A stretch of DNA of 64,000 bases from Candidatus Gastranaerophilales bacterium (GCA_944324135.1 CALUVE010000006.1:1-64000); one strand, 5' to 3'; numbered from the stretch's first letter, positions 8,401 to 17,154 are shown. Notes: a model not told the origin generated them from the letters alone. Translations and numbers: made by a program.

Positions 8401-9009
8401 TTAACGGACTTTGTTTTCTTCACCTTTGAGGAGTCGTTTTATGTTCTCACGGTGGAGATATATAATATAAACCGCGCCGAGTGCGCAATACCAGATATAT
8501 GCAGATGGTGCTTTCAATCCCCACATAATAAACGGCGAAAGTGCGAGCGCTATGATTGAACCGAGTGAAACATATTTAGATGTATATGTGATGATACCCC
8601 ATACAACTGCAATTATTAATCCGGCTATCCAGTTCAGTGCAAGGATAGTACCGACGCCGGAGGCAACTGATTTACCGCCTGTGAATTTTAAAAATATTGA
8701 TTTGCTGTGCCCTAAAATTACAGCAACAGCAGCTAAAACAGGAAGCAATCCGATTTCCGTAAAAGAGGTTGTTAAAAGTTTTGCCAAAACAACAGGCAGC
8801 GCCCCTTTGATTGCATCAAGTATCATGACGATAAAGAACCATTTTTTACCCATAACACGTTTAACGTTTGTAGCCCCGGTTGAGCCTGAGCCTATAGTTC
8901 TAATGTCCTGTCCTGTGAACAGTTTTACAATAATATATCCTGTCGGGATTGAACCTATCAGATATGCTGCGATGATTACAAGTGCAATTTCTATAATAAT
9001 GGTTTCCAT
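8401..9009 (-). CDS. plsY: Acyl-phosphate glycerol-3-phosphate acyltransferase
   Basis: Integral membrane enzyme that transfers an acyl group from acyl-phosphate to glycerol-3-phosphate, the first step of phospholipid synthesis. The three PlsY motifs are present: GSIPTGY, GSGSTGATNV and FTGGKSVASGVGT. Several membrane helices are evident. I start at METIII (9009), giving 202 residues, the usual length, with GAGG 5 bases upstream. The longer frame to 9060 would begin at the predicted transcription start of the promoter at 9062-9090 and has no ribosome-binding site. Confidence 0.95.
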   Translation of the reverse strand: METIIIEIALVIIAAYLIGSIPTGYIIVKLFTGQDIRTIGSGSTGATNVKRVMGKKWFFIVMILDAIKGALPVVLAKLLTTSFTEIGLLPVLAAVAVILGHSKSIFLKFTGGKSVASGVGTILALNWIAGLIIAVVWGIITYTSKYVSLGSIIALALSPFIMWGLKAPSAYIWYCALGAVYIIYLHRENIKRLLKGEENKVR

Positions 9010-9061
9010 CTCTTCCTCTTTGATTTTAAAATGAACAAATTGTATCGGTTTTCGTTTCATG

Positions 9062-9090
9062 ATTATAACACAAAGCCACTATACAGGCAA
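9062..9090 (-). promoter_or_regulatory. plsY promoter
   Basis: On the minus strand TTGCCT (9085-9090), 17 bases and TATAAT (9062-9067), the latter preceded by TGT (extended -10). Transcription would start near 9055-9060, which argues for the plsY start at 9009. Confidence 0.7.
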
Positions 9091-9141
9091 TTTGTTTAAT
9101 GCTAAAATGTATTTATCGGCAACTATAAAAGGTTAAACAAT

Positions 9142-10032
9142 TTGATAAAAAAAATATTGTCTTTAGTTATAACTTTTACATTGATTGCGGCACCTTTGAC
9201 CCTTGCGGAAGAGGTGCAGTATGATTTCAGTGATGAAGCACAGATTAAGTTCAACCAGAATGCCGATATTTATAAGCCGATTAATACCAATACGGGAGTG
9301 AATACCCCGCCCGCTGAGGAACATAAATTCAAGCGTGTAAAAGAAAAAAAGAAAGAGCATCTTGAAGAAATACATCTTGAAACTCCTGCTGAACTCCCCA
9401 AAATAGAAGTTCCCAAATATGACCCTAAAGCTAAACTTTTAGGGAAAGTTGTTTATGTTCCTGAAGGGACAGTCATTAATGTGCAGCTGCAATCCGGCAT
9501 AAGTTCAGGCAGTTTGGATGAAAATGACAGGCTGACTGCCGTATTACCCGAAAATTGGATTTATAACGGGAATTTGATTGCTCCTGCCGGCAGTCTTGTT
9601 TACGGTACTGCGATAGATGCAACTCCTGCCGGATATGCCTATGGCAGCGGTGCTATGGAACTTATTTTCGATAAAATTATGACTCCCGATGGTCAGGTGT
9701 ATAATATCAATGCCGAAAAAATCAGGCTGGAAGCTGAAAGCAGCAGAGGTAAAAATATGACAAGAGATGTGCTTGTCGGTGCCGGTATCGGTCTTTTGGC
9801 AGGTTTGTTGATGACAGCGCTGGGTGCTAATTTTTACGGCGGGGATAATGATTATGCTCAGGCAATGCTTATCTACGGCGCAGCGGGTGCTGCAGGCGGC
9901 GGGATAAAAGGTGTTGCCTCCCGCGGAGAAGATGTTTCGATTGCTCCGGATACTATCCTGCAATTAAAACTCCTTGAACCGCTGGAAGTTGTTCCGCAGA
10001 ATGCTGATACACAATTGCCTAATCAGTTTTAA
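9142..10032 (+). CDS. Secreted protein with VirB10/TrbI-like domain and glycine zipper
   Basis: 296 residues from a TTG start with AAAGG about 8 bases upstream. The signal peptide ends near LTLA-EE. A charged Lys/Glu linker (about residues 55-85) leads to a domain resembling the VirB10/TrbI beta-domain: an EGTVINVQLQSGI stretch, then LIAPAGSLVYGTAID. A Gly/Ala-rich hydrophobic hairpin (about 213-255, GAGIGLLAGLL and GAAGAAGGG) follows. No other type IV secretion gene is present, so this is probably a stand-alone envelope protein. It is the first of six co-directional envelope genes. Confidence 0.65.
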   Translation: MIKKILSLVITFTLIAAPLTLAEEVQYDFSDEAQIKFNQNADIYKPINTNTGVNTPPAEEHKFKRVKEKKKEHLEEIHLETPAELPKIEVPKYDPKAKLLGKVVYVPEGTVINVQLQSGISSGSLDENDRLTAVLPENWIYNGNLIAPAGSLVYGTAIDATPAGYAYGSGAMELIFDKIMTPDGQVYNINAEKIRLEAESSRGKNMTRDVLVGAGIGLLAGLLMTALGANFYGGDNDYAQAMLIYGAAGAAGGGIKGVASRGEDVSIAPDTILQLKLLEPLEVVPQNADTQLPNQF

Positions 10033-10067
10033 TATGTTAAAATTTATGCAAATAAAGGATGTTTTTT

Positions 10068-10736
10068 ATGAATAAAAGGTTAATTACTTTAGGGTTGATA
10101 ATTCTGGCAGTCTCACTGGTGCTGGCGTTTGTTGTATCACTGGCAAAGAAAATCAAAATTGATGAGTTCAGACCTGCTGCTGTAATTTTTGTTGTGGATT
10201 CTTCCGCCTCAAACCAGTCAAAACTTCCGGAACAGAAGAAAACTCTCCGCCAGATATGTAATACTCTCGATCCTGAAGATCAGATTAAAATTATCAAAGT
10301 TTCAGAAGATTCTTATCTTATATATGAGGGTACGCCGCATAACGGCAGCGGAATTACCAAAGCGATGGACGCCTTTACTGAATTTGACCCTAATGATTAC
10401 GGAACGGCGTATGGCGTCGGGTTGAAAAAAGCTATGAATCATGCTCTCACTATGTACGGAGAGGGATATATTCCTGCTGTTGTCGTGATTGGTGATTTGG
10501 AAAATGAGGGCGCTGTTGACAAACAGATTAACTGGGATACTCTGGCGCAGAATGTTGCCAATATCAAAGCTCAGGCGCCTGAGCTTGCTATGATGTTCTT
10601 GTATGCTCATCCTGAAAAGTTAGATAAGGTTAAAGAAATTCTCTCTCCTGTTCTCGGTGAAACAAAACTCGTTATTTCTCCGGAACAAACTATTGATAAA
10701 TCTGTAAGAAAATTTCTTCACGCTATCGGAAGATAA
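10068..10736 (+). CDS. Membrane-anchored von Willebrand A-like protein
   Basis: 222 residues. A single N-terminal membrane helix (about residues 5-25) is followed by a vWA fold. The metal-ion-dependent adhesion site looks complete: DSSAS at 44-48, a Thr in YGTAYG (113) and Asp in IGDLENEG (143). vWA domains mediate metal-dependent protein-protein contact and often assemble envelope complexes. I start at ATG 10068, 8 bases after AAAGGA; the ATG at 10059 lies inside that site. The next gene encodes an FHA-like membrane protein, a frequent partner of vWA proteins. Confidence 0.75.
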   Translation: MNKRLITLGLIILAVSLVLAFVVSLAKKIKIDEFRPAAVIFVVDSSASNQSKLPEQKKTLRQICNTLDPEDQIKIIKVSEDSYLIYEGTPHNGSGITKAMDAFTEFDPNDYGTAYGVGLKKAMNHALTMYGEGYIPAVVVIGDLENEGAVDKQINWDTLAQNVANIKAQAPELAMMFLYAHPEKLDKVKEILSPVLGETKLVISPEQTIDKSVRKFLHAIGR

Positions 10737-10755
10737 TAGAAAGAGGTAATATAAA

Positions 10756-12372
10756 ATGACAATCGTAATTTCGTCTTCTAAAAATGAAAAAATTTTTATT
10801 GATAAAGATATGATAAATATCGGTACAAACCCAAACTGTGATTTTCAGCTCGATTTGGATTTTGATTTGCTGATTACGGTTCAGTATATCAAATCAGAAA
10901 ATAAATGTATTGTTATGAATACATTCCACAGCGACAAAATATTTTTTAAAGGCGAAACGTTCGGCAAAATTGAGGTAGGAAATATCTGTAAACTTTTGAC
11001 AGCTGATTCTTCCGAATTTATCAGTATTAGAGTTCTAACCGATGAGACCGATACCGCAAGAAAAACTATTAAAGCTATCGGTGAAGAAGATTTTACCGAA
11101 AATGATATCAAGCGCCTCTACGGCAGTGATTCAAACCCTATTACACGCGTCAAAATAGAAAAACAAAAAGAAGATATTGAAAGCGCTCGTGTCGCAATTA
11201 TCAAACAGTCAGGATATACGATTTCCGATTTAAAACATAAATTATCTTCAAATTTCAAAACAAGTTTGTTTCTGCATATAGCAATGTTTTTCGGTGCTGT
11301 AATGTGTGCATTCGGGCTTTCAAATTATCTGATGGGGCTTTCTATTGCAGATTCTGCAAATTATATGCACCTTCCGACTAATATTAAAATCTGGTTTGTT
11401 TATTCTATCCTTGTTTACGGACTTTGTCTGTTGATGAAACAGGGTGTTTATCAATCACTGCTTAACAAATCAGCAAAAGGTGTTCCGCCGACATCAAAGT
11501 TTGCAGAAACTTTCTTTATCGGTTTTGCTACTATCCTGATGCTCGGGGTGTATGCTATAAATCTTGTTTACTTTATGAATGTAAAAGATTTTGTTGTGTT
11601 TGCAATATTTATCTCATTGTTCTTTGTGGGTTTGACAGCAGGCCTTGCTGTCGGATGCGGATATTTTAAATTCAACGGAAATGCTCTTTCTCTCAATTTG
11701 AACAAATTTGAATACAGAGAAGATTTTGAGGCTGTTTTAAAGGCTTACAGACAATGGATTGAAAGATATATCAATAATCTCGGCAAAACAAAAATTCAAT
11801 ATATTAAAGATAAATTATTCAACCTGCAGATAAAATCCGTATTTGAAATAGTTATAGGTATGTTGACAGCTCCGTTTCTTGCTTACGGTGTATCAAACAC
11901 TCTTGCAATGTGTTTTCCTGAGGCTGCGGGGTGGATTAGAATTTCAGGTTTAAGATTTAGTCCGGTATTCCTTGTACTTGCAACATTTTTGATTATTTTT
12001 GCATTTTTCTCATTTGTGAGTGCTTTTACCTGCACAAAGAAAATTCAAGCGTCTGAAGTAATCAAGCAGGACGGTTTTAGTGATTTTATGCACCACGGTG
12101 TTGATATTTACGGGCTGGAGGGCGTCAGAAAAATTAATTCAGACAAAATACGTGCACTTTCTATCGCATGTTCAATCATATTTATAGAATTTGCAATGAA
12201 TGTTTCTTACTTTATGACTGAAATCGGCGGCGATTTGCAGGGAATTTTCTTGAGTTTGATTGCCGCTCTTGTACCTACTGCGCTTTTGATTGCGGAAACA
12301 TTGATGCTCAGCCAGACACGGTTTGAAATCTTTGCTTGTGATGAATTGATTTCTAAAATAGATAAAGATTAA
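10756..12372 (+). CDS. FHA-like domain polytopic membrane protein
   Basis: 538 residues. The N-terminal ~95 residues resemble a forkhead-associated fold (INIGTNPNCDFQLD, later a turn like GETFGKIEVGN), though the canonical Arg/Ser phospho-binding residues are not clear. A charged region (about 100-165) then leads to about eight hydrophobic segments (near 172-195, 212-230, 250-272, 278-302, 365-387, 400-425, 465-487, 498-520). The family is not recognised. It sits 19 bases after the vWA gene with a GAGG site and 2 bases before a TonB-like gene, so it could be the inner-membrane core of a complex built by this cluster. Confidence 0.6.
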   Translation: MTIVISSSKNEKIFIDKDMINIGTNPNCDFQLDLDFDLLITVQYIKSENKCIVMNTFHSDKIFFKGETFGKIEVGNICKLLTADSSEFISIRVLTDETDTARKTIKAIGEEDFTENDIKRLYGSDSNPITRVKIEKQKEDIESARVAIIKQSGYTISDLKHKLSSNFKTSLFLHIAMFFGAVMCAFGLSNYLMGLSIADSANYMHLPTNIKIWFVYSILVYGLCLLMKQGVYQSLLNKSAKGVPPTSKFAETFFIGFATILMLGVYAINLVYFMNVKDFVVFAIFISLFFVGLTAGLAVGCGYFKFNGNALSLNLNKFEYREDFEAVLKAYRQWIERYINNLGKTKIQYIKDKLFNLQIKSVFEIVIGMLTAPFLAYGVSNTLAMCFPEAAGWIRISGLRFSPVFLVLATFLIIFAFFSFVSAFTCTKKIQASEVIKQDGFSDFMHHGVDIYGLEGVRKINSDKIRALSIACSIIFIEFAMNVSYFMTEIGGDLQGIFLSLIAALVPTALLIAETLMLSQTRFEIFACDELISKIDKD

Positions 12373-12374
12373 TC

Positions 12375-13193
12375 ATGAATATTTTTAAATTTATTTCATT
12401 AACAACGTTAATTTTGATAATAACAGCCGCAGTTGTTCTTACAAAACCGGTTATGCACAAACCTGCGGTGCTGGAAGATGCTGCTTTTACGCTTGCATCT
12501 CTGGAAAAGAAAGTTCCGGTGAAGAAAGTTCAGACAGATTTTTCAGCACCATTGCCGCCAGCGCAAAAAACAGTTGTTGAAAAACCGGCTCCTGTAGTCA
12601 AAAGAATTGTAAGAATTGTAAAACAGGAGGTTCCGGCGCCTGTTCAAACCGTCACGGTAAAAGAACAGCCTGTCCAGCAAAAGACACAGCCGGTAAAAAC
12701 AGTTAAACAAGAAACGCCGTCTCTTCCCGTGAAAACCGTGCAGGCAGCAAATGAGCCTGTGGAAATTGAAAAACCTGTTAAACTAGAGATTGAAGAACCC
12801 GTTAAGGTTGTGACAACACCTGTAAATACAGCTCCTTTGACAGAAAAGGAAGAGATTATTGCCTGGAACAAGTGGCGTAGTGATTTGCAAAATAAAGTCA
12901 TGAGAGATTCCAGAATAAGCGCTCCTGTCGGAACTACTTTTTATTTTTCCTGTACGGTTGATAAATTCGGTAATATTTCTAATATAAATACCTGGTCTGA
13001 CAACGACTATTACACACCGATGGCAAAACGTGTTATAAAACCTGTCCTGAGCAGCTATCAGAATCAGCCGATTTTGAAATTCCCTGAGCGGACTCAGCGG
13101 ACTATTACTAACGTGAACGGTTCTTTTACGATGGCATTTACTGACAGGTTCTCTACTCCTGCGGATTACTCCGATTATGAAAGGATAAAATAA
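12375..13193 (+). CDS. TonB-like protein with Pro/Lys-rich spacer
   Basis: 272 residues: a membrane anchor (about 5-23), a Pro/Val/Lys-rich periplasm-spanning spacer (about 35-150, with PVQTVTVKEQP-type segments), then a C-terminal domain of about 100 residues. The pattern of that domain (WRSDLQNKVM, GTTFYFSCTVDKFGNISN, then an MAKRVIKPVL helix) resembles TonB C-terminal energy-transducing domains. No ExbB/ExbD is seen nearby. Translation probably couples to the upstream FHA-like gene, since the gap is 2 bases. The TonB assignment is by architecture and motif shape only. Confidence 0.6.
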   Translation: MNIFKFISLTTLILIITAAVVLTKPVMHKPAVLEDAAFTLASLEKKVPVKKVQTDFSAPLPPAQKTVVEKPAPVVKRIVRIVKQEVPAPVQTVTVKEQPVQQKTQPVKTVKQETPSLPVKTVQAANEPVEIEKPVKLEIEEPVKVVTTPVNTAPLTEKEEIIAWNKWRSDLQNKVMRDSRISAPVGTTFYFSCTVDKFGNISNINTWSDNDYYTPMAKRVIKPVLSSYQNQPILKFPERTQRTITNVNGSFTMAFTDRFSTPADYSDYERIK

Positions 13194-13337
13194 ATGAGCA
13201 AAAATAAAATTTTCGCAATTTTGATAATTTTAGCATTAATTGGTGTGACAGCAGCAGCTGTTTATACAAGACCTGAGCTGCACAAAACCTTTGAGATACA
13301 GATTTTGAAATTTATAAAGGCTGACACTGATGTATAA
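13194..13337 (+). CDS. Single-span small membrane protein, 47 aa
   Basis: Begins MSKNKIFAILIILALIG: a basic start, one hydrophobic helix (about residues 6-23), then a short soluble tail ending KADTDV. AAAGGA lies 8 bases before the ATG. The ATG directly follows the stop of the TonB-like gene, and its end overlaps the start of the zinc-ribbon protein by 8 bases, so it is embedded in a coupled operon. The spacing and site make it likely to be a real subunit of the same membrane system. No family recognised. Confidence 0.65.
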   Translation: MSKNKIFAILIILALIGVTAAAVYTRPELHKTFEIQILKFIKADTDV

Positions 13338-14304
13338 ATGTTCTGATTGCGGAAAAATTACTAAAGAAAAACCTCAATATTGCGACTGCGGAAATAATAT
13401 TTTTGTAGAAGTTGATTCGCAGGCAGATAATGCGGCAGTGAAGCCGGTTTCTTCCGCGGGCAAAACGTCTGCAAAATTTACACTCCCTCAAGAGTTTGAC
13501 AGATTATCAGTGACAATATTTGTATTATGTTTAATTTTTTCTGTTATCCCGTGGTTCTTCGTTCTGAGGCAGACACCGGAAAATGAAAATAAACACGCCA
13601 TAAAGCCGGTTGAGGTTAAAAAAGATATCCCCGATTTTGAAACTTTATGGGATGATACCCCTGTTACCGCTCCGGCTGCGGAGGTTCCGGAACCGGTTGA
13701 ACAGCAGGAAGAACCTCAAACAATTATTGAGTATGTTACTCAAATTGTTCAGGTGCAACGTCCTGCGCCAAAAGTTGTTACTCCGGCGCCTAAAGTTACC
13801 CAGCCTAAAAAAGAAGATGTAAAAACTACTGCCAAACCGAAAACGCAGACGCAAAATAAGCCTCAAACGCAGAATAAACCGGAGGTTATAAATAGGATAG
13901 AGCAAAAGCTTTCAGCCAAAAATGATGAACAGAAAAAACAGCAGGCCAAACCTGCAGTTTCTAAAACTGAAACAAAGCCGCAGCCGCCCAAGCCTACGGC
14001 AGAAGAACTTGCGGCATTAAATTTATATCGAAATAACCTCAGAATGGTTTTGTTATCAAAATTAAATGTTAAAAGCATTATCGGCGAGGGAAGCTGTGAT
14101 ATTGAGTTTGCAATTGACCCGAACGGCAAGTTGATAAACCGTAAGTTTGCTAAACAATCTGATAACAAATCTCTGAATGATGCTGTATATTATATGCTAA
14201 TGAGTGTTCCGGTTTATCAAATCCCGCCAAAGGCATACAAAGGCGAGACTATACGGCTGCATTTTTATATAAATAACGGATATTATGAAATCAGTTTTAA
14301 ATAA
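13330..14304 (+). CDS. Zinc-ribbon / TonB-like membrane protein
   Basis: 324 residues with three parts. A cytoplasmic zinc ribbon at the N-terminus has CxxC at residues 4-7 and CDC at 18-20. A membrane helix (about 58-77) follows, then a long Pro/Lys/Gln-rich spacer (about 85-215) and a C-terminal domain of TonB type (LYRNNLRMVLLSKL, GEGSCDIEFAIDPNGKLINR, then LNDAVYYMLMSVP). AAAGG lies 9 bases before the ATG, inside the end of the small membrane gene. It is the last gene of the envelope cluster and is followed by a shared terminator. A zinc ribbon fused to a TonB-like periplasmic arm is unusual. Confidence 0.65.
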   Translation: MYKCSDCGKITKEKPQYCDCGNNIFVEVDSQADNAAVKPVSSAGKTSAKFTLPQEFDRLSVTIFVLCLIFSVIPWFFVLRQTPENENKHAIKPVEVKKDIPDFETLWDDTPVTAPAAEVPEPVEQQEEPQTIIEYVTQIVQVQRPAPKVVTPAPKVTQPKKEDVKTTAKPKTQTQNKPQTQNKPEVINRIEQKLSAKNDEQKKQQAKPAVSKTETKPQPPKPTAEELAALNLYRNNLRMVLLSKLNVKSIIGEGSCDIEFAIDPNGKLINRKFAKQSDNKSLNDAVYYMLMSVPVYQIPPKAYKGETIRLHFYINNGYYEISFK

Positions 14305-14307
14305 TTA

Positions 14308-14336
14308 AAAAGCCGGAATTTTTAATTCCGGCTTTT
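14308..14336. terminator. Bidirectional terminator
   Basis: GCCGGAATT-TTT-AATTCCGGC, with AAAA before and TTTT after, lies between the converging genes ending at 14304 and 14341. It can work on both strands. Confidence 0.85.
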
Positions 14337-14340
14337 GTTG

Positions 14341-15066
14341 TTATTGATTATTTGTTCTATATTCTATAATCATTTCAAGATGTTTTGGAAATTTTGTCGG
14401 GAATTTGTCAAAAGGAGCTGTTTCGTTTACTATTTCCAGAATTTCTTTATCAATTTCCTCATTTCCTGATGCCTGACGGAATCCGCTTTTTATAATTTCT
14501 CCGTCAGAACTTATATCAAGATATAATCCTACAGGATTTTCCGGTTTTGTAGAGAGGTTTTTATTCAATGCCCGTATCAATTTCAAGCTTATGTCGGCCA
14601 TATAGGCTTTTGGAGTATAGAGGCTTCCAAATGGCATGAATTTTACAAATTCATTGGCTGCGCCGTCATAGACTTGAATATATTTGAGTCTGCCTGTCGG
14701 ATAATCATAGATAGCATCACTTTTCGGGGTGCGGAGTTTTTCAACACTAACAGATTCCAGAGTACCTGTTTTTTTGTTATACATCAGCTCAGCATATTCA
14801 TATTGAACATAGTGATAATTCGGATTTCTGTATTTTGTTTGTTTATTCGGAACAAGATTTTTGTTGTATGTATCCGAAATTTTTTTGGTATCAATTCTGA
14901 TTCTCGGTATCAGGTTTTTGAATACCTTTTCACTTGCAAGGTTAACAAAATGATATCCGCCGGAATCCTGCTCTTTGAGCTGGTACGGAACAATGAAATC
15001 TTTTGAATAAGCGCAAGCTCCTGATAACAACAAGCCGCTTAACGCTATTAATACTAATTTTTTCAT
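14341..15066 (-). CDS. Secreted TonB C-terminal-like protein
   Basis: 241 residues with a signal peptide (MKKLVLIALSGLLLSGACA). The last ~90 residues resemble a TonB C-terminal domain: LKLIRALNKNL, then GLYLDISSDGEIIKSGF, then a SGNEEIDKEILEIV helix and PFDKFPTKFP. The middle, about residues 30-140, is not recognised. It has no membrane anchor or Pro-rich spacer, unlike the two TonB-like proteins of the converging operon. It is the third protein of this fold type within 3 kb. Confidence 0.65.
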   Translation of the reverse strand: MKKLVLIALSGLLLSGACAYSKDFIVPYQLKEQDSGGYHFVNLASEKVFKNLIPRIRIDTKKISDTYNKNLVPNKQTKYRNPNYHYVQYEYAELMYNKKTGTLESVSVEKLRTPKSDAIYDYPTGRLKYIQVYDGAANEFVKFMPFGSLYTPKAYMADISLKLIRALNKNLSTKPENPVGLYLDISSDGEIIKSGFRQASGNEEIDKEILEIVNETAPFDKFPTKFPKHLEMIIEYRTNNQ

Positions 15067-15145
15067 AACTCAGACTTATCCTATAAAATTAACTAAAAGA
15101 ATTATAGCACATTGTTTTTTTAGGAGCAATCATTCAGATACTTTA

Positions 15146-15997
15146 TTATTGGTTTTGAGAGTTATTTTCTTTTGCTTGTCTTATTTGTGCGGCACGCAAT
15201 TTGATTAAAGTCAGCAGAGCTAAGAAAAGTAATGTTACACGATTTCTTTCAGTGCTTTGGCGGTACATTTCATTGCTTTCTTCCTGTAATTTTTGATTTT
15301 CTTCATAGTCAGTAATATTCTTACTGTTAAGGAGTGTTTTTTTGCCGTTTTCTACAAGGTAAAGAGTGTTCCCCTGGCGTGACAACGTAAGTGTTTTTTC
15401 TTTGGAATTATCTTCACGGCTTTTTAGTTTCAGTGTAAAGTCATTGATGTTTTTGTCAGAAAATTTTATTGAATAATCATTTATCCACATCAGGCTGTCA
15501 TTATCAAGGGGATCTTTTATTGTCATAACTCCGGAGATGCTGTCTTTGTTTCTGTCTGAAATATTCATGTGCATTGTGATTGCTTTTTCATCCAGTTCAA
15601 AAGTCGCGAAATAATCGTCCTGAGAGGCTTTTGTAATCATAGCACCATCCACATCGTGGAGTTTATTCAGATGAAAATATGCTGTTGCTTTTCCGTCTTT
15701 TTTATACAATCTGTCGCTTAAGTTATAGAAATCCTGATTTATTGAATGTTCATATTCCATTTTCTGCTGCCAGGTTTTGTCTAAGTTATGTTTTACAATC
15801 GGGGTTATGACGATTGCGTTAAGCACCAGTCCCCAGTAAATACCGTTCCCCAGAGAACGCAGGCAGCCGTGGCTTGGATGCGGATCTTGTTCATTATTGT
15901 CGTAATTCGGTCGGTATTGAGGATTGATAGTTCCGCCGGCAGAGTTTTTAAAATTGATATTATTGCGGCAGCCGGTCATAAGCGGTGAAATTTTCAT
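15146..15997 (-). CDS. Two-span membrane protein with N-terminal NINFKN signature
   Basis: 283 residues. The N-terminus MKISPLMTGCRNNINFKNSA carries a short signature seen in other proteins of this window (see findings). A hydrophobic segment lies at about 51-70 and a second near 253-270, so the ~180-residue middle is likely on one side of the membrane. That middle is beta-rich by appearance. No family recognised. It is co-directional with the small gene at 16020-16307. Confidence 0.7.
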   Translation of the reverse strand: MKISPLMTGCRNNINFKNSAGGTINPQYRPNYDNNEQDPHPSHGCLRSLGNGIYWGLVLNAIVITPIVKHNLDKTWQQKMEYEHSINQDFYNLSDRLYKKDGKATAYFHLNKLHDVDGAMITKASQDDYFATFELDEKAITMHMNISDRNKDSISGVMTIKDPLDNDSLMWINDYSIKFSDKNINDFTLKLKSREDNSKEKTLTLSRQGNTLYLVENGKKTLLNSKNITDYEENQKLQEESNEMYRQSTERNRVTLLFLALLTLIKLRAAQIRQAKENNSQNQ

Positions 15998-16019
15998 TTT
16001 TTTTACTTCCTTAGAGTGA

Positions 16020-16307
16020 TTATAAATTATGTTTGCGGTTATCTATATTAGTTTTGACAAGAGAGCAAGTGCCTGCTATTGCTCCTATCACCCCGTTTAT
16101 AAAAAGAGAATTTTTTACAGGTGAGTTGAAAAAAGCCGGGCATTTTTTTAGTATAAAATCAAAAGCAACCCCAAAACCAAACCACGCTCCTGCAGTGTTC
16201 ATACCTTGATATACGGGAGAGCGTCTTTCAAATGTCGGGTGATTATTTTTTTTCGCACAAAAATTTATGCTTTTGCACGGGGTATTTTGAATATTTGTGA
16301 CTTTCAT
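16020..16307 (-). CDS. Small membrane protein with N-terminal INFCAK signature
   Basis: 95 residues if started at MKVTNIQNTP (16307). The longer frame opens with a TTG at 16343 that has no ribosome-binding site, but the site before the chosen ATG is also poor, so the start is uncertain. It has the short signature SINFCAKKN near residue 15 and two hydrophobic segments (around AWFGFGVAFDFIL and INGVIGAIAGTCSLV). Unknown function; 22 bases upstream of the next signature-bearing membrane gene on the same strand, so probably co-transcribed. Confidence 0.55.
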   Translation of the reverse strand: MKVTNIQNTPCKSINFCAKKNNHPTFERRSPVYQGMNTAGAWFGFGVAFDFILKKCPAFFNSPVKNSLFINGVIGAIAGTCSLVKTNIDNRKHNL

Positions 16308-16347
16308 ACCTAGTGTTGTATAATAAACAATCTTTAAATGCAAGAAA

Positions 16348-17148
16348 TTATTGCCAATTGTATCTTTGACCGGTACTTACGTCTTCTATTTTTACATATT
16401 TGGAAAGTATGATTTTTGCTTCCAGATCAGTGCAGTGGCACGGGAAAATTCTTGTAATATTTTGCTCTTGAAGATATTCGCCAAGTGCGTGAATTTCATC
16501 TTCGCTGCGGTTGATTAAGTATAATCCGCCTATAATTGTATTAATCTTGTTAACTCCGGTCACGTGTTTTGCGTGGTCGAGAATATTTTCAACACCGCTG
16601 TGTGAGCAGCCGGAAATTATCACAAGCCCGTCTTTTGCTTTGTAAGCAAGCGCAATTTCATCCGGTGCATAATCTTTTTTTATCTCTCTTGTAATCGGAA
16701 TTTCTCCGAGGTAAATCAATTTTGATGTTATGTGGAAAGGTTTTGCAGTAAGCCTTAGATTAAAGCATTTGTCTAAATCTTCCTTAGAAAGCTTTATGCT
16801 TTCGTCAGCAGAAGCATCTTCAAAATCATCTGTTTTTTTGAAAACATCCGGATGTGCAATCACAGTTTTTGAATTGAATTTTATTCCTATCTGTTCAAAA
16901 TTCTGATAAAGTGACTGCAGTCTCATAAAACCGCCAATATGGTCTTCATGGCTGTGTGAAAGAACTACATCAGTTACCTGCTCCAAATCTATCTGCATTT
17001 TGTGTGCATTTTTTATAAAAGCGTCTGTGGAGCCGCAGTCAAATAACAATTTCTGGTTCTCTTCCTCTATATAAAAAGACAAACCGTGTTCAGGAAGCAA
17101 ACAATTCCCAGAATGCGTATTATTATCCACTAAAACTGTTAATTCCAT
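16348..17148 (-). CDS. MBL-fold metallohydrolase (COG1237-like)
   Basis: A metallo-beta-lactamase-fold enzyme of 266 residues. The metal motif HSHEDHIGG, the downstream SGCSHSGVEN, GGLYL and the terminal PCHCTD fit the subgroup that includes methanopterin-related dihydropterin phosphate synthases and other pterin-phosphate hydrolases. The substrate cannot be assigned from the sequence. The promoter at 17155-17183 places the transcription start almost at the ATG, and no ribosome-binding site is seen, suggesting a leaderless message. Confidence 0.85.
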   Translation of the reverse strand: MELTVLVDNNTHSGNCLLPEHGLSFYIEEENQKLLFDCGSTDAFIKNAHKMQIDLEQVTDVVLSHSHEDHIGGFMRLQSLYQNFEQIGIKFNSKTVIAHPDVFKKTDDFEDASADESIKLSKEDLDKCFNLRLTAKPFHITSKLIYLGEIPITREIKKDYAPDEIALAYKAKDGLVIISGCSHSGVENILDHAKHVTGVNKINTIIGGLYLINRSEDEIHALGEYLQEQNITRIFPCHCTDLEAKIILSKYVKIEDVSTGQRYNWQ

Positions 17149-17154
17149 AAGTGT

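Noticed and set aside
9010-9060. Longer plsY starting at 9060
   Set aside because: The start would coincide with the predicted transcription start and has no ribosome-binding site; the product would exceed the usual length.
9142-10032. Type IV secretion system from the VirB10-like domain
   Set aside because: No other VirB/Trb protein is present in the window; the match covers only one domain.
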